From assembly GCA_016193485.1 (NCBI GenBank), contig JACPRZ010000043.1:32944-96943 (forward strand): a stretch of DNA of 64,000 bases. Direction: 5' to 3'. The position numbers and the translations under genes are program-made. The DNA comes from Bacteroidota bacterium (GTDB lineage Bacteria; Bacteroidota; Bacteroidia; JACPRZ01). The notes beneath the pieces are model-generated. The model worked only from the letters and a program-made list of their open reading frames with translations, was not told where the DNA came from and did not search any database. Below, in pieces: positions 46,046-59,100 of the stretch (its first letter is position 1; the number at the start of each line of letters is the position of its first letter).

Positions 46046-46187
46046 GGGTAAATTTAATATCCGGGAAAAGAAGGTATACGGGATAGGGTATAAGGGAATT
46101 GGGAATGTCGTTTTAAATTAATAACTTATACCTCTATTCCTTATAGAACCAAAATGCATAATTTTATCCCATTCACAGAATAATAGT

Positions 46188-46360
46188 TGAGTCCCCTCTA
46201 AAAAATGTCTCCCGCTGATTATCCGCCAGAGGACGGATCAGTCCTTTGGCTGACGCGGATTTTCGCAGAAATTTAATATCTGATTTTTAATAATTTACAT
46301 CTGCGCTTTTCTGCGAAATCTGCGGGAAAATTAATTTTTTGACTTATTAGAGTGGACTCA
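46188..46360. mobile_element. MITE-like element, 173 bp, with 14-bp terminal inverted repeats and 4-bp target duplication
   Basis: Left end TGAGTCCCCTCTAA (46188-46201), right end TTAGAGTGGACTCA (46347-46360), 13 of 14 paired. TAGT directly flanks both sides (46184-46187 and 46361-46364). Interior carries CCGCCAGAGGACGG-type and TTTCGCAGAAA/TTTCTGCGAAA-type palindromes. No ORF. Confidence 0.7.
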
Positions 46361-46536
46361 TAGTTATTAATCTCTCCTTGTCACCTCTTCCCGTCTCCTC
46401 TTTTCTCCCCCACTTGACCTTCCTTCCTTTCACCATTCCTTTCCGTCTTTGATTCAGCCGATAAGCCATACCCGGTACGGCAGTGAAACTTTTTTTAAAA
46501 AATTGAGTATAAACCCCATGTTTGGCATAAAATTCT

Positions 46537-46544
46537 TATATTTG
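46537..46544 (+). promoter_or_regulatory. -7 promoter box TATATTTG
   Basis: Exact TAnnTTTG followed by CTACTTTC, 75 bp upstream of ATG 46620; likely drives the small exported protein and the giant adhesin together. Confidence 0.5.
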
Positions 46545-46619
46545 CTACTTTCAGTATTACTGCAATGCCTCTCAATTTATATAAATTCTTAATCAGTTAA
46601 TTCATCAAATTATTTTCAG

Positions 46620-47117
46620 ATGAAAACAGTAAAAATTTTTCTGGTTGCAGCATTTATTTGTGCCCTATCATCCGGCTTCCTTTTCGCTCAGGGCTACGAA
46701 ATGAAACCGGGTGAAGTGATTACCGTTTCACCGGAAGGCCAACTGCTGAATACCAATATACCGGCCACATCCAAATATTATGATGAAAACAGCGGTACTG
46801 CCGGCCGTACTGAAAAAAAAGGACTGCGGGAACTTTATAACAAGGACGGCAGGCCGAAAATTCCCGGCTACACGCCTACGGGTATTGAAGATGTGGATGC
46901 CGAAAACTATAAAAAAGCGAAAGTCCTCTTTGCACAGAATGACCCCGAAGGATATAAAAAATGGACGGAAAAATATTCCCAATTACCTCACCCGGGACAC
47001 TTAACCGATATTGCGTATGAAGAATTTCTGAAAATGCCCGAAGCCAAGAAACAGCATATACTCTGCAATCCCGGGAAATACCGGGTGGTGAAAAAATCAG
47101 GTGAAATCGCAAAGTAA
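46620..47117 (+). CDS. Small exported protein, unknown function
   Basis: 165 residues with signal peptide MKTVKIFLVAAFICALSSGF (cleavage near LFAQ). The mature part is hydrophilic: MKPGEVITVSPEGQLLNTNI, a Gly/Lys-rich stretch, YKKAKVLFAQNDPEGYKKWT, then a C-terminal helix ending HILCNPGKYRVVKKSGEIAK with one Cys. No T9SS sorting domain and no family recognised. Only 21 bp separate it from the giant adhesin, so it is probably co-transcribed and may act as its periplasmic helper (inference). Confidence 0.6.
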   Translation: MKTVKIFLVAAFICALSSGFLFAQGYEMKPGEVITVSPEGQLLNTNIPATSKYYDENSGTAGRTEKKGLRELYNKDGRPKIPGYTPTGIEDVDAENYKKAKVLFAQNDPEGYKKWTEKYSQLPHPGHLTDIAYEEFLKMPEAKKQHILCNPGKYRVVKKSGEIAK

Positions 47118-47138
47118 ATTTTATTACCTGAAAACATT

Positions 47139-50100
47139 ATGCGTACCATTTACCGATGCAGTATCCATGTCATACTGCTTTCCGTTTTTCTGATTAACAA
47201 TTCATTTTCGCAGTGCGCCAACAACAACGTGCTGTGGATTGACCTTACCCCCCCCTGCCCGGGCAGCGATTATACTTCCTGCATCTTCGGTGGGGAATAT
47301 GTGACCGTAAGCGTTACAAGCGGTTACACGTACACCTTTTCCACCTGCGGGGATACCGATTTTGATACGCAGATTACAACCTATAACCAGGGTACAGGGG
47401 TTCAGGTTTCCTATAATGATGATGGCTGCGGCTTGCAGTCAACCATTACCTGGACTGCCACTTTTACCGGTGTTTTAAGGGTACTTGTAGATGCCTACAA
47501 TTGTGTGGACCAATCCACTTGCATGACCTTGACTGTAAGTTGTTCGCCTTCCGGCTGCCCGAGTTATAACCATCCCACCGTTGGTCTTCAAAACACTTAC
47601 CTCGGTGCCTGCATGGTTTCTACCTGCTGCGCAAATTATTATGATGACGGTGGCTCCGGAGCAAATTATTCAAACTCTATCAACCAGATTTATAGAACCT
47701 TCTGCCCCAGCCAGCCGGGAAATTGCATCAGGGCGACTATCACTTCCATGTCCATTGAACCCAACGGAGGAGGATGTTATGATTGGCTATCCATAATAAA
47801 CGGCCCGACCCAGAACAACCCCGTCCTATGGCAGGGATGTGATGTTATTGCTTCACCTAACACCCTATCCGGAAGTTGGACCAATCCCTTTACCAGCACT
47901 GATGCGAGCGGCTGCCTTGGGTTCAGGTTTTATTCGGATGGCACAGCCCCGCAGGCCGGATGGGCAATCTCAATAAGTTGTGTTGCCTGTGCCGGGGGTC
48001 CTTCTGCCACGGAAGATAATAACTGCTCCAATGCCAACGCGGTCTGTAACAGCGTAACCCCGGTTACGGGCGCTTCAACCGGGCCCGGGCTTACATCCGA
48101 GTGTGCCGGTTGCGTACTGGCTGAAAATTATTCCAACTGGTATTCAATTTATATTTCATCAAATGGTTCACTTTCTCTTACCATTGATCCGGTTAATAAC
48201 CCTGATGATTATGATTTTGCCCTGTGGGGTCCGGGAGTATCATGCGCGAACATAAACTCCACCGCACCGGTACGCTGCAGTTATGCGGCAAACAATAACA
48301 ATACAGGTATGTCGTGCGGTGCGGGCGATAACTCCGAAGATGTTACCGGAAACGGATGGGTGGAATGTTTAAATGTTTCTGCCGGCCAGACCTATTACCT
48401 GATGGTTAACAACTGGTCAAACAGCGGCTCAGGTTTTACTATTGACTGGACAGGAACAGCAGTTCTCGGTTCCCCCCCCGGATCGGTCGTTGTTCAGACA
48501 AACAATACCTGCCCCGGGCTTAATAACGGCTCTGCCTGCGCGGTGGTCAATGCCGGACTGCCACCATACAACTATTCCTGGAATACGGGCGGAATGGGTT
48601 CATGCATCGGTTCCCTGGCTCCGGGTACATATACGGTTACGGTCACTGACGGCAGCGGCTGCGTATCAACAGTATCAGGGACCGTTGGGAATTTCGGATC
48701 ACCCACACCAAACGCTTCCAAAACCGATGCAGGATGTCCCGGTTCCTGTAACGGACAAATTAGCGCTGCACCAACAGGAGGCACAGGCGCCTATACATAC
48801 AACTGGAACAATGGATGTGTTACGCAAATATGCAATTCCATTTGCGCTGGCACTTATACCGTAACCGTGAGCGATGCCAACGGTTGTACCGGATCGCAAT
48901 CCGTCACGGTTAATAATTCCAGCACAAATTCATCAGCCCCAACAGGGATTACCGCAGCACCTGGAACAACAGTATGTTCCGGAACAAATGTGACGCTTAA
49001 CCAAACTGGCGGATCGCTGGGAACAGGCGCAACTTATAATTGGTACACGGGCAGTTGTGGCGGGACCTTTATCGGGTCAGGCGCTTCAATAGTTGTAACT
49101 CCTGGCTCAACTACACAATACTGGGTGAGGGCGCAGGGTACATGCAATACAACTGCCTGCGCTTCAGTAACTATTACGGTTAATACAGTTTCTACTGCAC
49201 CTTCAAGCATTACAGCCGCTCCCGGAACTACAGTATGTTCCGGAACAAATGTTACCCTGACTCAACAGGGGGGTGTTTTAGGAAGTGGTGCGGTTTATAA
49301 CTGGTACACCGGAAGTTGCGGTGGAACTTTTATCGGTTCAGGCAACTCAATAGTAGTTACACCGGCTTCCACAACAACCTATTATGTCAGGGCGCAGGGA
49401 ACCTGCAATACGACAGGATGTGCACAAATTACAATAACAGTCAACACTTCATCCACTACCGCAGCATCGGCAACTGCCGCGCCTAACCCAACTTGTGGCG
49501 GGGCAACTACTCTTACTGCCAATGGCGGTTCGCTTGGTTCCGGTGCCAACTGGCAATGGTATTCCGGTTCGTGTGGAGGCACTTTTGTAGGATCCGGTAA
49601 TAACCTTGTAGTATCTCCGGCTTCCACAACAACATACTATGTTCGTGCAGAGGGAACCTGTAATACAACTTCCTGTGTAAGCGTTATCGTCACTGTCAAT
49701 TCATCATCGACCGCAGCAGCCAGCGCTTCGGCTGCTCCTAATCCAACATGTGGAGGCGCAACAACGCTAACGGCTAATGGCGGATCGCTTGGAGCAGGCG
49801 CCAACTGGCAATGGTATTCCGGTTCATGCGGTGGGGCTTTTGTTGGTAGCGGTAATAACCTTGTGGTTTCACCGGGTGCAACAACAACCTATTACGTTCG
49901 CGCTGAAGGTTCGTGCAATACTACATCATGCGTATCGGTAACAGTAACAGTTAATTCATCATCAACTGCAGCGGCAAGCGCATCGGCTGCTCCTAATCCT
50001 ACTTGTGGCGGTGCAACAACTCTTACCGCTAATGGCGGATCTCTCGGAACAGGTGCCAACTGGCAATGGTATTCCGGTTCATGCGGAGGCGCTTTTGTAG

Positions 50101-53100
50101 GATCCGGCAATAACCTTGTGGTTTCTCCGGCTTCAACGACAACATACTATGTACGTGCAGAGGGAACATGCAATACAACCTCCTGCGTCAGTGTTACTGT
50201 TACAGTCAATTCATCTTCCACTGCTGCAGCATCTGCATCGGCAGCGCCTAACCCGACCTGCGGAGGCGCGACAACATTAACAGCAATCGGTGGTTCGCTT
50301 GGCGCTGGCGCCAACTGGCAATGGTACACAGGGTCGTGCGGTGGTACTTTTGTCGGTTCCGGTTCACCGCTGGTGGTTTCCCCCGCATCCACAACAACAT
50401 ATTATGTCCGTGCAGAAGGGTCATGTAATACAACTTCCTGCGTCAGCATTACCGTTACCGTTAATACATCTTCCACTGCCCCTACCGGAGTCAACGCTAC
50501 ATCAAACCCGATTTGTGCAGGTAATTCAACCACGCTTACCGTACAGGGGGGGTCTCTCGGAACCGGAGCCAACTGGCAATGGTACACAGGATCGTGCGGT
50601 GGGACATGGGTTGCATCTGGCGGATCGCTAAACGTGTCACCCGGGTCTACCACTACCTATTATGTGCGCGCTGAAGGAAGTTGCAATACTACCGCTTGCG
50701 CCAGTGTGACTATTACTGTTAATTCTTCCTCCACGGATCCCACGAGCGCTTCTGCAGCGCCAAATCCGGTTTGTTCAGGTAATTCAACAACATTATCCGT
50801 ATCTGGCGGGTCACTCGGTTCGGGCGCTTCCTGGCAATGGTATTCGGGCAGTTGCGGGGGTGCACCGGTCGGATCAGGCGCCTCATTAGTGGTTAGTCCG
50901 GTAGCAACAACAACATATTATGTACGGGCGGAGGGATCATGCAATACCACATCCTGCGTGAGTGTTACTGTTACCGTCAATGCGGCATCGACTGCACCGA
51001 CAGGAATCAATGCTACCGCCAATCCGATCTGCGTAGGTAATTCCACGACTCTTACCGTACAGGGGGGGTCTCTCGGAACCGGAGCCAACTGGCAATGGTA
51101 CACCGGTTCATGTGGCGGAACATGGGTGGCTTCAGGAGGATCGCTTGTCGTTTCTCCCGCTTCAACAACGACTTATTATGTGCGTGCCGAGGGAACCTGC
51201 AACACCACTGCATGTGCCAGTTTAACGGTAACAGTAAACACCCTTTCAACTGCACCGGCAAGTGCCTCAGCGGCTCCAAACCCTATTTGCTCGGGTAATT
51301 CCACGACTCTTACAGTTGCAGGCGGTTCGCTTGGTTCAGGAGCATCCTGGACCTGGTATTCAGGAGGGTGCGGTGCTGTTTCAGGAGGCATTTTTGCCGG
51401 CTCCGGGTCCAGTATTTCAGTATCGCCTGCTGTTACTACATCATATTTTGTAAGAGCCGAAGGCCCGTGCAATACTACCGCTTGCGTCAGTGTGGTAGTT
51501 ACCGTCAATTCCGGATCCACTGCAGCCACCAGTGCAACTGCTGCACCTAATCCTATCTGTGCCGGTAATTCATCCACACTCAATATTGTTGGCGGCTCGC
51601 TTGGTTCAGGGGCTAACTGGCAGTGGTATTCCGGATCCTGCGGAGGAACTTTTGTGGGAACCGGTGTCCCGTTAGTGGTTAACCCGGCAGGCACTACCAC
51701 TTATTATGTGCGCGCTGAGGGGTCATGCAACACAACTTCCTGTGTAAGTGTAACCGTTAACGTCAGTACAAATTCAACTGCCGCAACAAGCATTTCCGCA
51801 ACTTCCAATCCGATCTGTGACGGCAGTTCAACTACATTAAACGTAGTTGGCGGTTCCCTCGGAACCGGTGCAAACTGGCAATGGTACAACTCAGGTTGCG
51901 GAACAGGATTCGTTGGATCCGGGAGTTCTCTGGCAGTGTCGCCATCTTCCACTACAACCTATTATGTACGTGCGGAAGGAACCTGTAATACCACCGCCTG
52001 CGTCAGTTTGATTGTAACCGTCAATTCGCTCTCTGCCGCTCCTACAGGTGCAACGGCAAGTGTAAATCCGATCTGCCAGGGAAATTCCACAACGCTAAAT
52101 GTTACGGGGGGGTCACTCGGCTCAGGTGCAACGTGGCAATGGTATTCCGGTTCCTGCGGAGGAGCGCCTATTGGTTCTGGCGCTTCGGTTGTCGTCACTC
52201 CAGCTTCCACCGCTGCCGCGAGTATATCGGCAACATCCAATCCCATCTGCAACGGAAATTCAACCACGCTTACCCAGGTGGGGGGGGTATTGGGGACAGG
52301 TGCAAACTGGCAATGGTACACAGGTTCCTGTGGGGGAACCAATATCGGTTCCGGTCCTGCCATAAGTATTTCACCTTCATCTACAACAACGTATTATGTC
52401 CGGGCGGAAGGCACCTGTAATACCACCGCCTGCGTCAACATTACCATTACGGTTAATTCGTTGTCCACGGATCCTGCAAGCGCTACGGCTTCGGTCAACC
52501 CGATATGTCAGGGCAATTCAACTACCCTGTCGGTAAATGGCGGCTCGCTCGGCTCCGGTGCAACATGGCAATGGTATACCGGTTCCTGCGGTGGAGTTGG
52601 AGCAGGTTCAGGCGCTTCGTTGGTAGTTTCTCCGGCATCCACAACCACTTATTATGTGCGCGCTGAAGGAGCATGCAATTCGACCAACTGCGTAAGTATT
52701 ACCATCACTGTAAATACGAATTCCACTGCGGCAACAAGTATTTCCGCATCGGTTAATCCCACCTGCCCGAGCCAGTCAACTACACTTACTGAAGTCGGGG
52801 GATCACTTGGAACAGGAGCCAACTGGCAATGGTATTCCGGCTCGTGCGGTGGAACATTTATCGGTAGCGGACCTTCCGTGGTTGTATCTCCTGCTGTCAC
52901 TACAACTTATTATGTGCGTGCCGAAGGCACCTGCAATACCACCGCATGTGTTTCCATAACGGTCAATGTCACCAATACTTTATCAGCAGATCCCACAAGC
53001 ATAACGGCAACAGTTAATCCTACTTGCCCAAGCCAGTCAACAACATTATCGGTAGTTGGCGGTTCACTGGGTACCGGAGGAACATGGCAATGGTACACCG

Positions 53101-56100
53101 GCAGTTGCGGTGGAGTACCTGCTGGCAGCGGTTTATCCCTGACCGTTTCACCTGCGGTAACAACAACCTATTATGTACGCGGAGAAGGAACTTGCAATAC
53201 TACCGCATGCGTTTCCATAACAATAAATGTAACCAACACTTTATCAACCGACCCGGCAAGTATTTCGGCAACGGTAAATCCCATCTGTGCAGGAAGTTCC
53301 ACTTCGTTATCTGTAAATGGCGGCTCGCTCGGAACCGGTGCTGCATGGCAATGGTACACCGGCAGTTGCGGAGGAACGGCAGCCGGCAGCGGATCACCAC
53401 TTGTGGTTTCTCCTGCCGCCACCACAACCTATTATGTACGGGGGGAAGGAACATGTAACACTACCGCTTGTGTATCTCTGATAATAACCGTAAATCCTGT
53501 TGACGATCCGTCATTCTTTTATGCATCCAATTCTTATTGCCAGACCGCACCGGATCCAACGCCCACTATTACCGGAACTCCAGGGGGAACTTTTTCGGGA
53601 CCAGCGCAGGTTGTTTTTATCAGTACGGCTACGGGTCAAATTGACCTGTCGGCAAGTACCGTAGGAGGACCTTATGTAATAACGTATACAACATCCGGAG
53701 TTTGTCCTGCAAGTTCTACATTCAATATCACTATCACACCCGCAATCACTGATGCCTCATTTGCATACAGCGATCCGTTCTGCCAGGGGGGGGTGAATCC
53801 CACTCCAACGGGTGCCGGAGTTGGCGCAGGCACTTTCACTGCAATTCCTGCCGGACTTATTTTTGCGGATGCCAACCTCGGCACTATTGATCTGACCGCC
53901 TCAGCACCGGGAACTTATGATATTAAAAATCTCATTCCTGCCTCAGGCGGCTGTGCCGCTGACTCGGCATTCCAGACCATTACTATTGACACTGCTGCCA
54001 CAGTCAGTGCCGGTTCGGATGCAACCATCTGCGAAGGCGGAACGTATGCACTTTCCGGTTCCATTGGCGGAAGCGCTGCTTCAGGAACCTGGTCGGGTGG
54101 GGACGGTACGTTTACTCCCAACGCCACCACTCTTACGGCAACCTATACACCGGGAGCAACCGATATTTCAATGGGCTCAGTAACCTTAACCCTTACAACG
54201 GATGATCCGTCCGGTCCCTGCCCCGCTGTTTCCGATGCCATGACCATAACGATAAATCCTGCAGCCACGGTTAGTGCCGGTACCGATGCAACCATTTGCG
54301 CAGGCGATTCTTATGCTCTATCCGGTTCCGTAGGGGGGGGCGCTTCTTCCGGATCATGGACTACATCGGGTGACGGGACCTTTACACCGGATGCCCTTAC
54401 TCTTACGGCAACCTATACACCGGGAATAAATGATAATTCAATGGGGACCGTGACTCTAACACTGACTACCAATGATCCGGTTGGACCGTGCATTCAGGCC
54501 AGCGATGCTATGACAATTACCATTAACCCTGCCGCCACAGTTGGTGCCGGCAGCGATGCAACTATTTGCGCTGATGGCTGCCATACCCTGTCGGGAGCAG
54601 TTGGGGGGGGAGCAGCATCCGGCTCATGGACAACGGCCGGAGACGGAACATTTGATAATGCCAATCTCCTCACGGCTACGTATTGTCCGGGTCCCAATGA
54701 TATTATTGGCGGCAGTGTGACCCTCACGCTCACAACAAACGATCCTGCAGGACCTTGCCCTGCCGTAAATGATGTCATGGTTCTTACCATAAATCCGATT
54801 GCAACCGTCAATGCTGGCGCTGATGATGCAATTTGCCAGGGAGCAACCTATACATTAAACGGAATAATTGGCGGCAGCGCATCATCCGGTACCTGGACTA
54901 CATCCGGAGACGGACTCTTTAATAATGCTGCCCTGCCGAATGCAACGTATACCCCCGGTCCTAATGATATTTCAAACGGTTCTGTAACTCTGACCTTTAC
55001 AACCGATGACCCGGATGCTGGCGGACCATGTACTGCAGTATCTGATTTCCTGGCTCTTACCATTAATTCCGATGCAACCGCAAATGCCGGCAGCGATGCA
55101 ACCATCTGTGCCGGCACCTGTTATACCCTTTCGGGCGGTGTAGGGGGGGGTGCATCATCCGGCTCATGGACATCGGCAGGTGACGGAACATTTGATAATC
55201 CTAATCTGTTAGGTGCCACGTATTGTCCGGGTCCCAATGACCTGATCAGCGGCAGTGTGACGTTAACTCTCACTACTGATGATCCTGCGGGACCTTGTGT
55301 TCCTGCAACAGATGATATTATCATCACCGTTAATCAGGTTGCCACGGCTAATGCCGGATCCGATGCAACCATCTGTGCCGGAGATGTTTATTCACTCTCC
55401 GGTTCCATTGGTGGCGCTGCATCTTCATTGAACTGGACAACATCAGGTGACGGAAATTTCAGCAATTCAACAATACCGAATCCAACGTATACTCCGGGTC
55501 CAAATGATATATCATCAGGAACCGCGACACTCACCATCACCACTGATGATCCTGCCGGGCCTTGTCCTTCAGCGACCGATAATATGGTTCTGACCATCAA
55601 TCCTGCTGCAACAGTCAATGCCGGAACGGACGGATCAGCATGCGCTGACAGCGTTTATAATCTCAGCGGGACAATAGGCGGCAGCGCGACCAGTGCAACA
55701 TGGACTACATTAGGCGATGGAACATTCGGAAATGCTAATGCACTTAATACAACTTATGCACCAGGTCCAAGCGACATAAGCGGAGGCAGTGTTGTTATCA
55801 CCCTTACTACCAATGATCCTGCAGGCCCTTGTCCTGCTGCGTCAGATAATCTTACTCTCAACATTACACCGCTCGACAATGCCGGATTCTCTTATTCCGC
55901 ATCCACTTTCTGCATCACGGGCAGCGATCCCGCTCCAATTATCACAGGATTACCCGGAGGAACGTTCTCCGGACCACCGCAGGTTGTGATTGATCCTTCC
56001 ACGGGAATAATTGATCTTTCAGCAAGCACTCTTGGCGGACCTTACACCATTACGTATACCACTAACGGATCCTGTCCGAACAGTTCAACATTCAATATCT

Positions 56101-59100
56101 CCATCACCACTTCACCGGATGCAACCTTCTCCTATAGCGATCCGTTCTGTGAAACCGATGCGCTCAATCCTGTTCCTGCGGTTGTGAATGGCGGCATATT
56201 CACCGCTGCACCGGCCGGGCTTGTTTTCGTGAGCGCCATTACCGGTGAAATTGATCTTGCCGCTTCAACGCCCGGCACCTATACGGTTCAGAACACAATT
56301 GCCGCAGGGGGGGGATGTTCAGCCGATTCGGCAACCGATGTTGTAACCATTGATCCCGCTGCAACCGTAAATGCCGGATCCGATGCCGGAATCTGTGAAG
56401 TTGACACATTGAATCTTACCGGAGGGATTGGCGGCAGCGCTTCATCCTCATCCTGGTCAACATCGGGTGACGGGACCTTCGGTAACGCATCATCCCTTAA
56501 TACCTGGTATGCTCCCGGAACGGCTGATATTACTGCAGGAACTGTGACCCTCACTCTGACTACCGATGATCCGGCAGGTGTTTGCACTGCGGTATCAGAT
56601 AACCTGGTGCTTACAATTACACAACAGGAAGATGCTTCCTTCTATTACCCGTCAGCCACAGTTTGCCAGACGGGAACGAACCCGCTGCCGGTTATCACCG
56701 GGACTCCTGGCGGATCATTCTCAGGTCCACCGCAGGTTGTATTTGTAAGTGTCGCTACCGGTGAAATTAACGTAGCATTAAGCACACTCGGAGGACCTTA
56801 TACAATTACCTATACCACAAGCGGAACCTGCTCTGCAAGTTCAACCTTTAATATCTCCATTGTAACCGGATTTAATGCAACATTTGCCTATTCCGATCCT
56901 TTTTGCCAGGGAGGTTCAGCCACTCCAACCGGTGCCGGAGTAGGGCAGGGCACTTTCAGTTCAACGGGGGGGGTAGTGTTTACCGATATTGTTAACGGTA
57001 CCATTGACCTTTCGGCAAGCACACCCGGTACATGGAACGTGACCAATGATATACCCGCTTCAGGAGGATGCGCTGCAGCTTCATACACCATATCAGTTAT
57101 TATTGAACAGGCGGCATCGGTCAATGCAGGACCGGATGCGGAAATATGCGATGTGATTTATGCCATCACCGGTGCATCCATCAGCGGAAGCGCATCATCG
57201 GTAACATGGTCAACTTCAGGGGACGGAACTTTTGATGATCCCAATATCATCAACCCGGTTTATACTGCCGGAGTAAATGATCTTGCCATTAACACCGTTA
57301 CCCTTACGGTTATCACTGATGATCCTGCCGGTGTTTGTCAGCCCGACACCGATTCGTTTGTACTTACCCTTGATGATCCTGCAACTGTTTCAGCCGGAGC
57401 GGATGATACAATATGTGCAGGTGATACGCTTCTATTATCCGGATCCATCGGAGGAAGCGCCACAACTTCTGCATGGACCACATCGGGAGACGGAACTTTT
57501 GGCGATGCTTTACAACTTACCACATACTATGTACCCGGAGCAGGCGACCTGTCATCGGGGTTGGTCACTTTTACCCTGACTACTGATGATCCTGCGGGAC
57601 CATGCCCGGCAGTAAGTGACGATCTTACCCTCTATATCAATGGTCCTGCCATAGTTTATGCCGGTGTTGATACTGCGATATGCGGCAGCGGTTCTTATTT
57701 CATATCCGATGCATCAGTCAGCGGAAGCGCTTCTTCAGTAACATGGACTTCATCGGGTGACGGGACATTTGACAATATTTCTCTCACTAATCCAACTTAT
57801 ACTCCCGGGATCAATGATATGATTACCGGTTCCGTACTGCTGACCATTACCAGCGATGATCCTGTAGGTCCCTGCCCGGCAGTGTCGGATGCGATGACTC
57901 TTTCGCTTGATCCGCTTGCAATCGCCCTTGCTGGCAGTGATGATACGGTTTGTGCCGGTGATACGGTCGTGCTCACCGGAATTATCGGGGGGGGTGCAAC
58001 TACCGGCACATGGACAACTTCCGGAGACGGAATTTTCGGAAACGCATCGCAACTTAACACATGGTATCTTCCCGGTTCTGCAGATCTTGCCTCCGGACTT
58101 GTCATTATTACCCTGACAACGGATGATCCTGCAGGTCCCTGCACGGCAGCAAGCGATAATCTTACACTTACGATCAATGGCCCCGCTATTGTTAATGCGG
58201 GACCTGATGCTTCGGTATGCGGTACGGTCTTTACATTTACGGGCGCTTCATTCAGCGGCAGTACGTCTTCAGTAACATGGACAACATCGGGCGATGGATC
58301 ATTCACTGATCCGGCAGTAACCAATCCGACCTATAATCTCGGAGTCAGCGATATGATTGCCGGAACAGTTGCATTGACCATAACTTCTGATGATCCTGTT
58401 GGTTCATGCCCTGCGGTTTCGGATCAGATGGTATTGTCGGTTGACCAGTTACCAATTGCATTTGCTGGCGCTGATAATTCAATTTGTGAAGGAAGCACAT
58501 ATCAACTTACGGGATCTGTGGCCGGAAGCGCTACATCAGGGTTGTGGTCAACTACGGGAGACGGAAGTTTTGATGATCCGTCATTGCTGAATGCTGTTTA
58601 CACCCCGGGAGGAGGAGACATTGCGGCAGGAACTGTAATTTTAATTCTCACCACTGATGATCCTGCAGGACCATGTGTTTCTACAGCCGATTCGCTGACA
58701 CTCACCATAAATCCTGCACCGACAGCGGATGCCGGAAGCGCTTCAGCGCTTATTTGCAGCGGCAGTACTTATGGTTTATCCGCTTCGTATGGCGGTTCGG
58801 CAACATCGGCTTCATGGACAACTTCGGGTGATGGTTTTTTTGATGATCCAACTTCAACAACTGCAATTTATACTCCCGGTTCGGTTGATATATTGGCGGG
58901 CAGCGCAAACCTATGCTTCACCACTGATGATCCTCCGGGCGCCTGCCCTGCGGCTTCCGATTGCATATTGCTGAATATTGATGCAATGCCGGTTGCCAAT
59001 GCGGGCGCAGATGATACTATTTGTGCCGGGACAACGGTTAACCTGGCGGGAACAATAGGAGGAAGCGCCACATCCGTTACATGGATAACTTCCGGTGATG

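Larger units (their letters stand above)
45974..46619. other. 646-bp intergenic region packed with repeats
   Basis: Contents in order: CCTGCC/GGCAGG palindrome (46008-46045), purine-rich GGGATAGGG tract (46068-46095), the MITE-like element 46188-46360, a pyrimidine-rich tract (46376-46450) and the promoter box at 46537. No gene recognised. Confidence 0.6.

Noticed and set aside
49382..53454. A ladder of minus-strand open frames of 60-170 codons across the Ig-like array
   Set aside because: They recur with the repeat period, are Pro/Val-rich mirror images of the coding repeats and have no start signals; they are antisense shadows.
48917..53497. Regularly spaced repeats considered as a CRISPR array
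   Set aside because: Units of about 255 bp are continuous coding sequence in one frame; no short repeat/spacer pattern and no cas genes.
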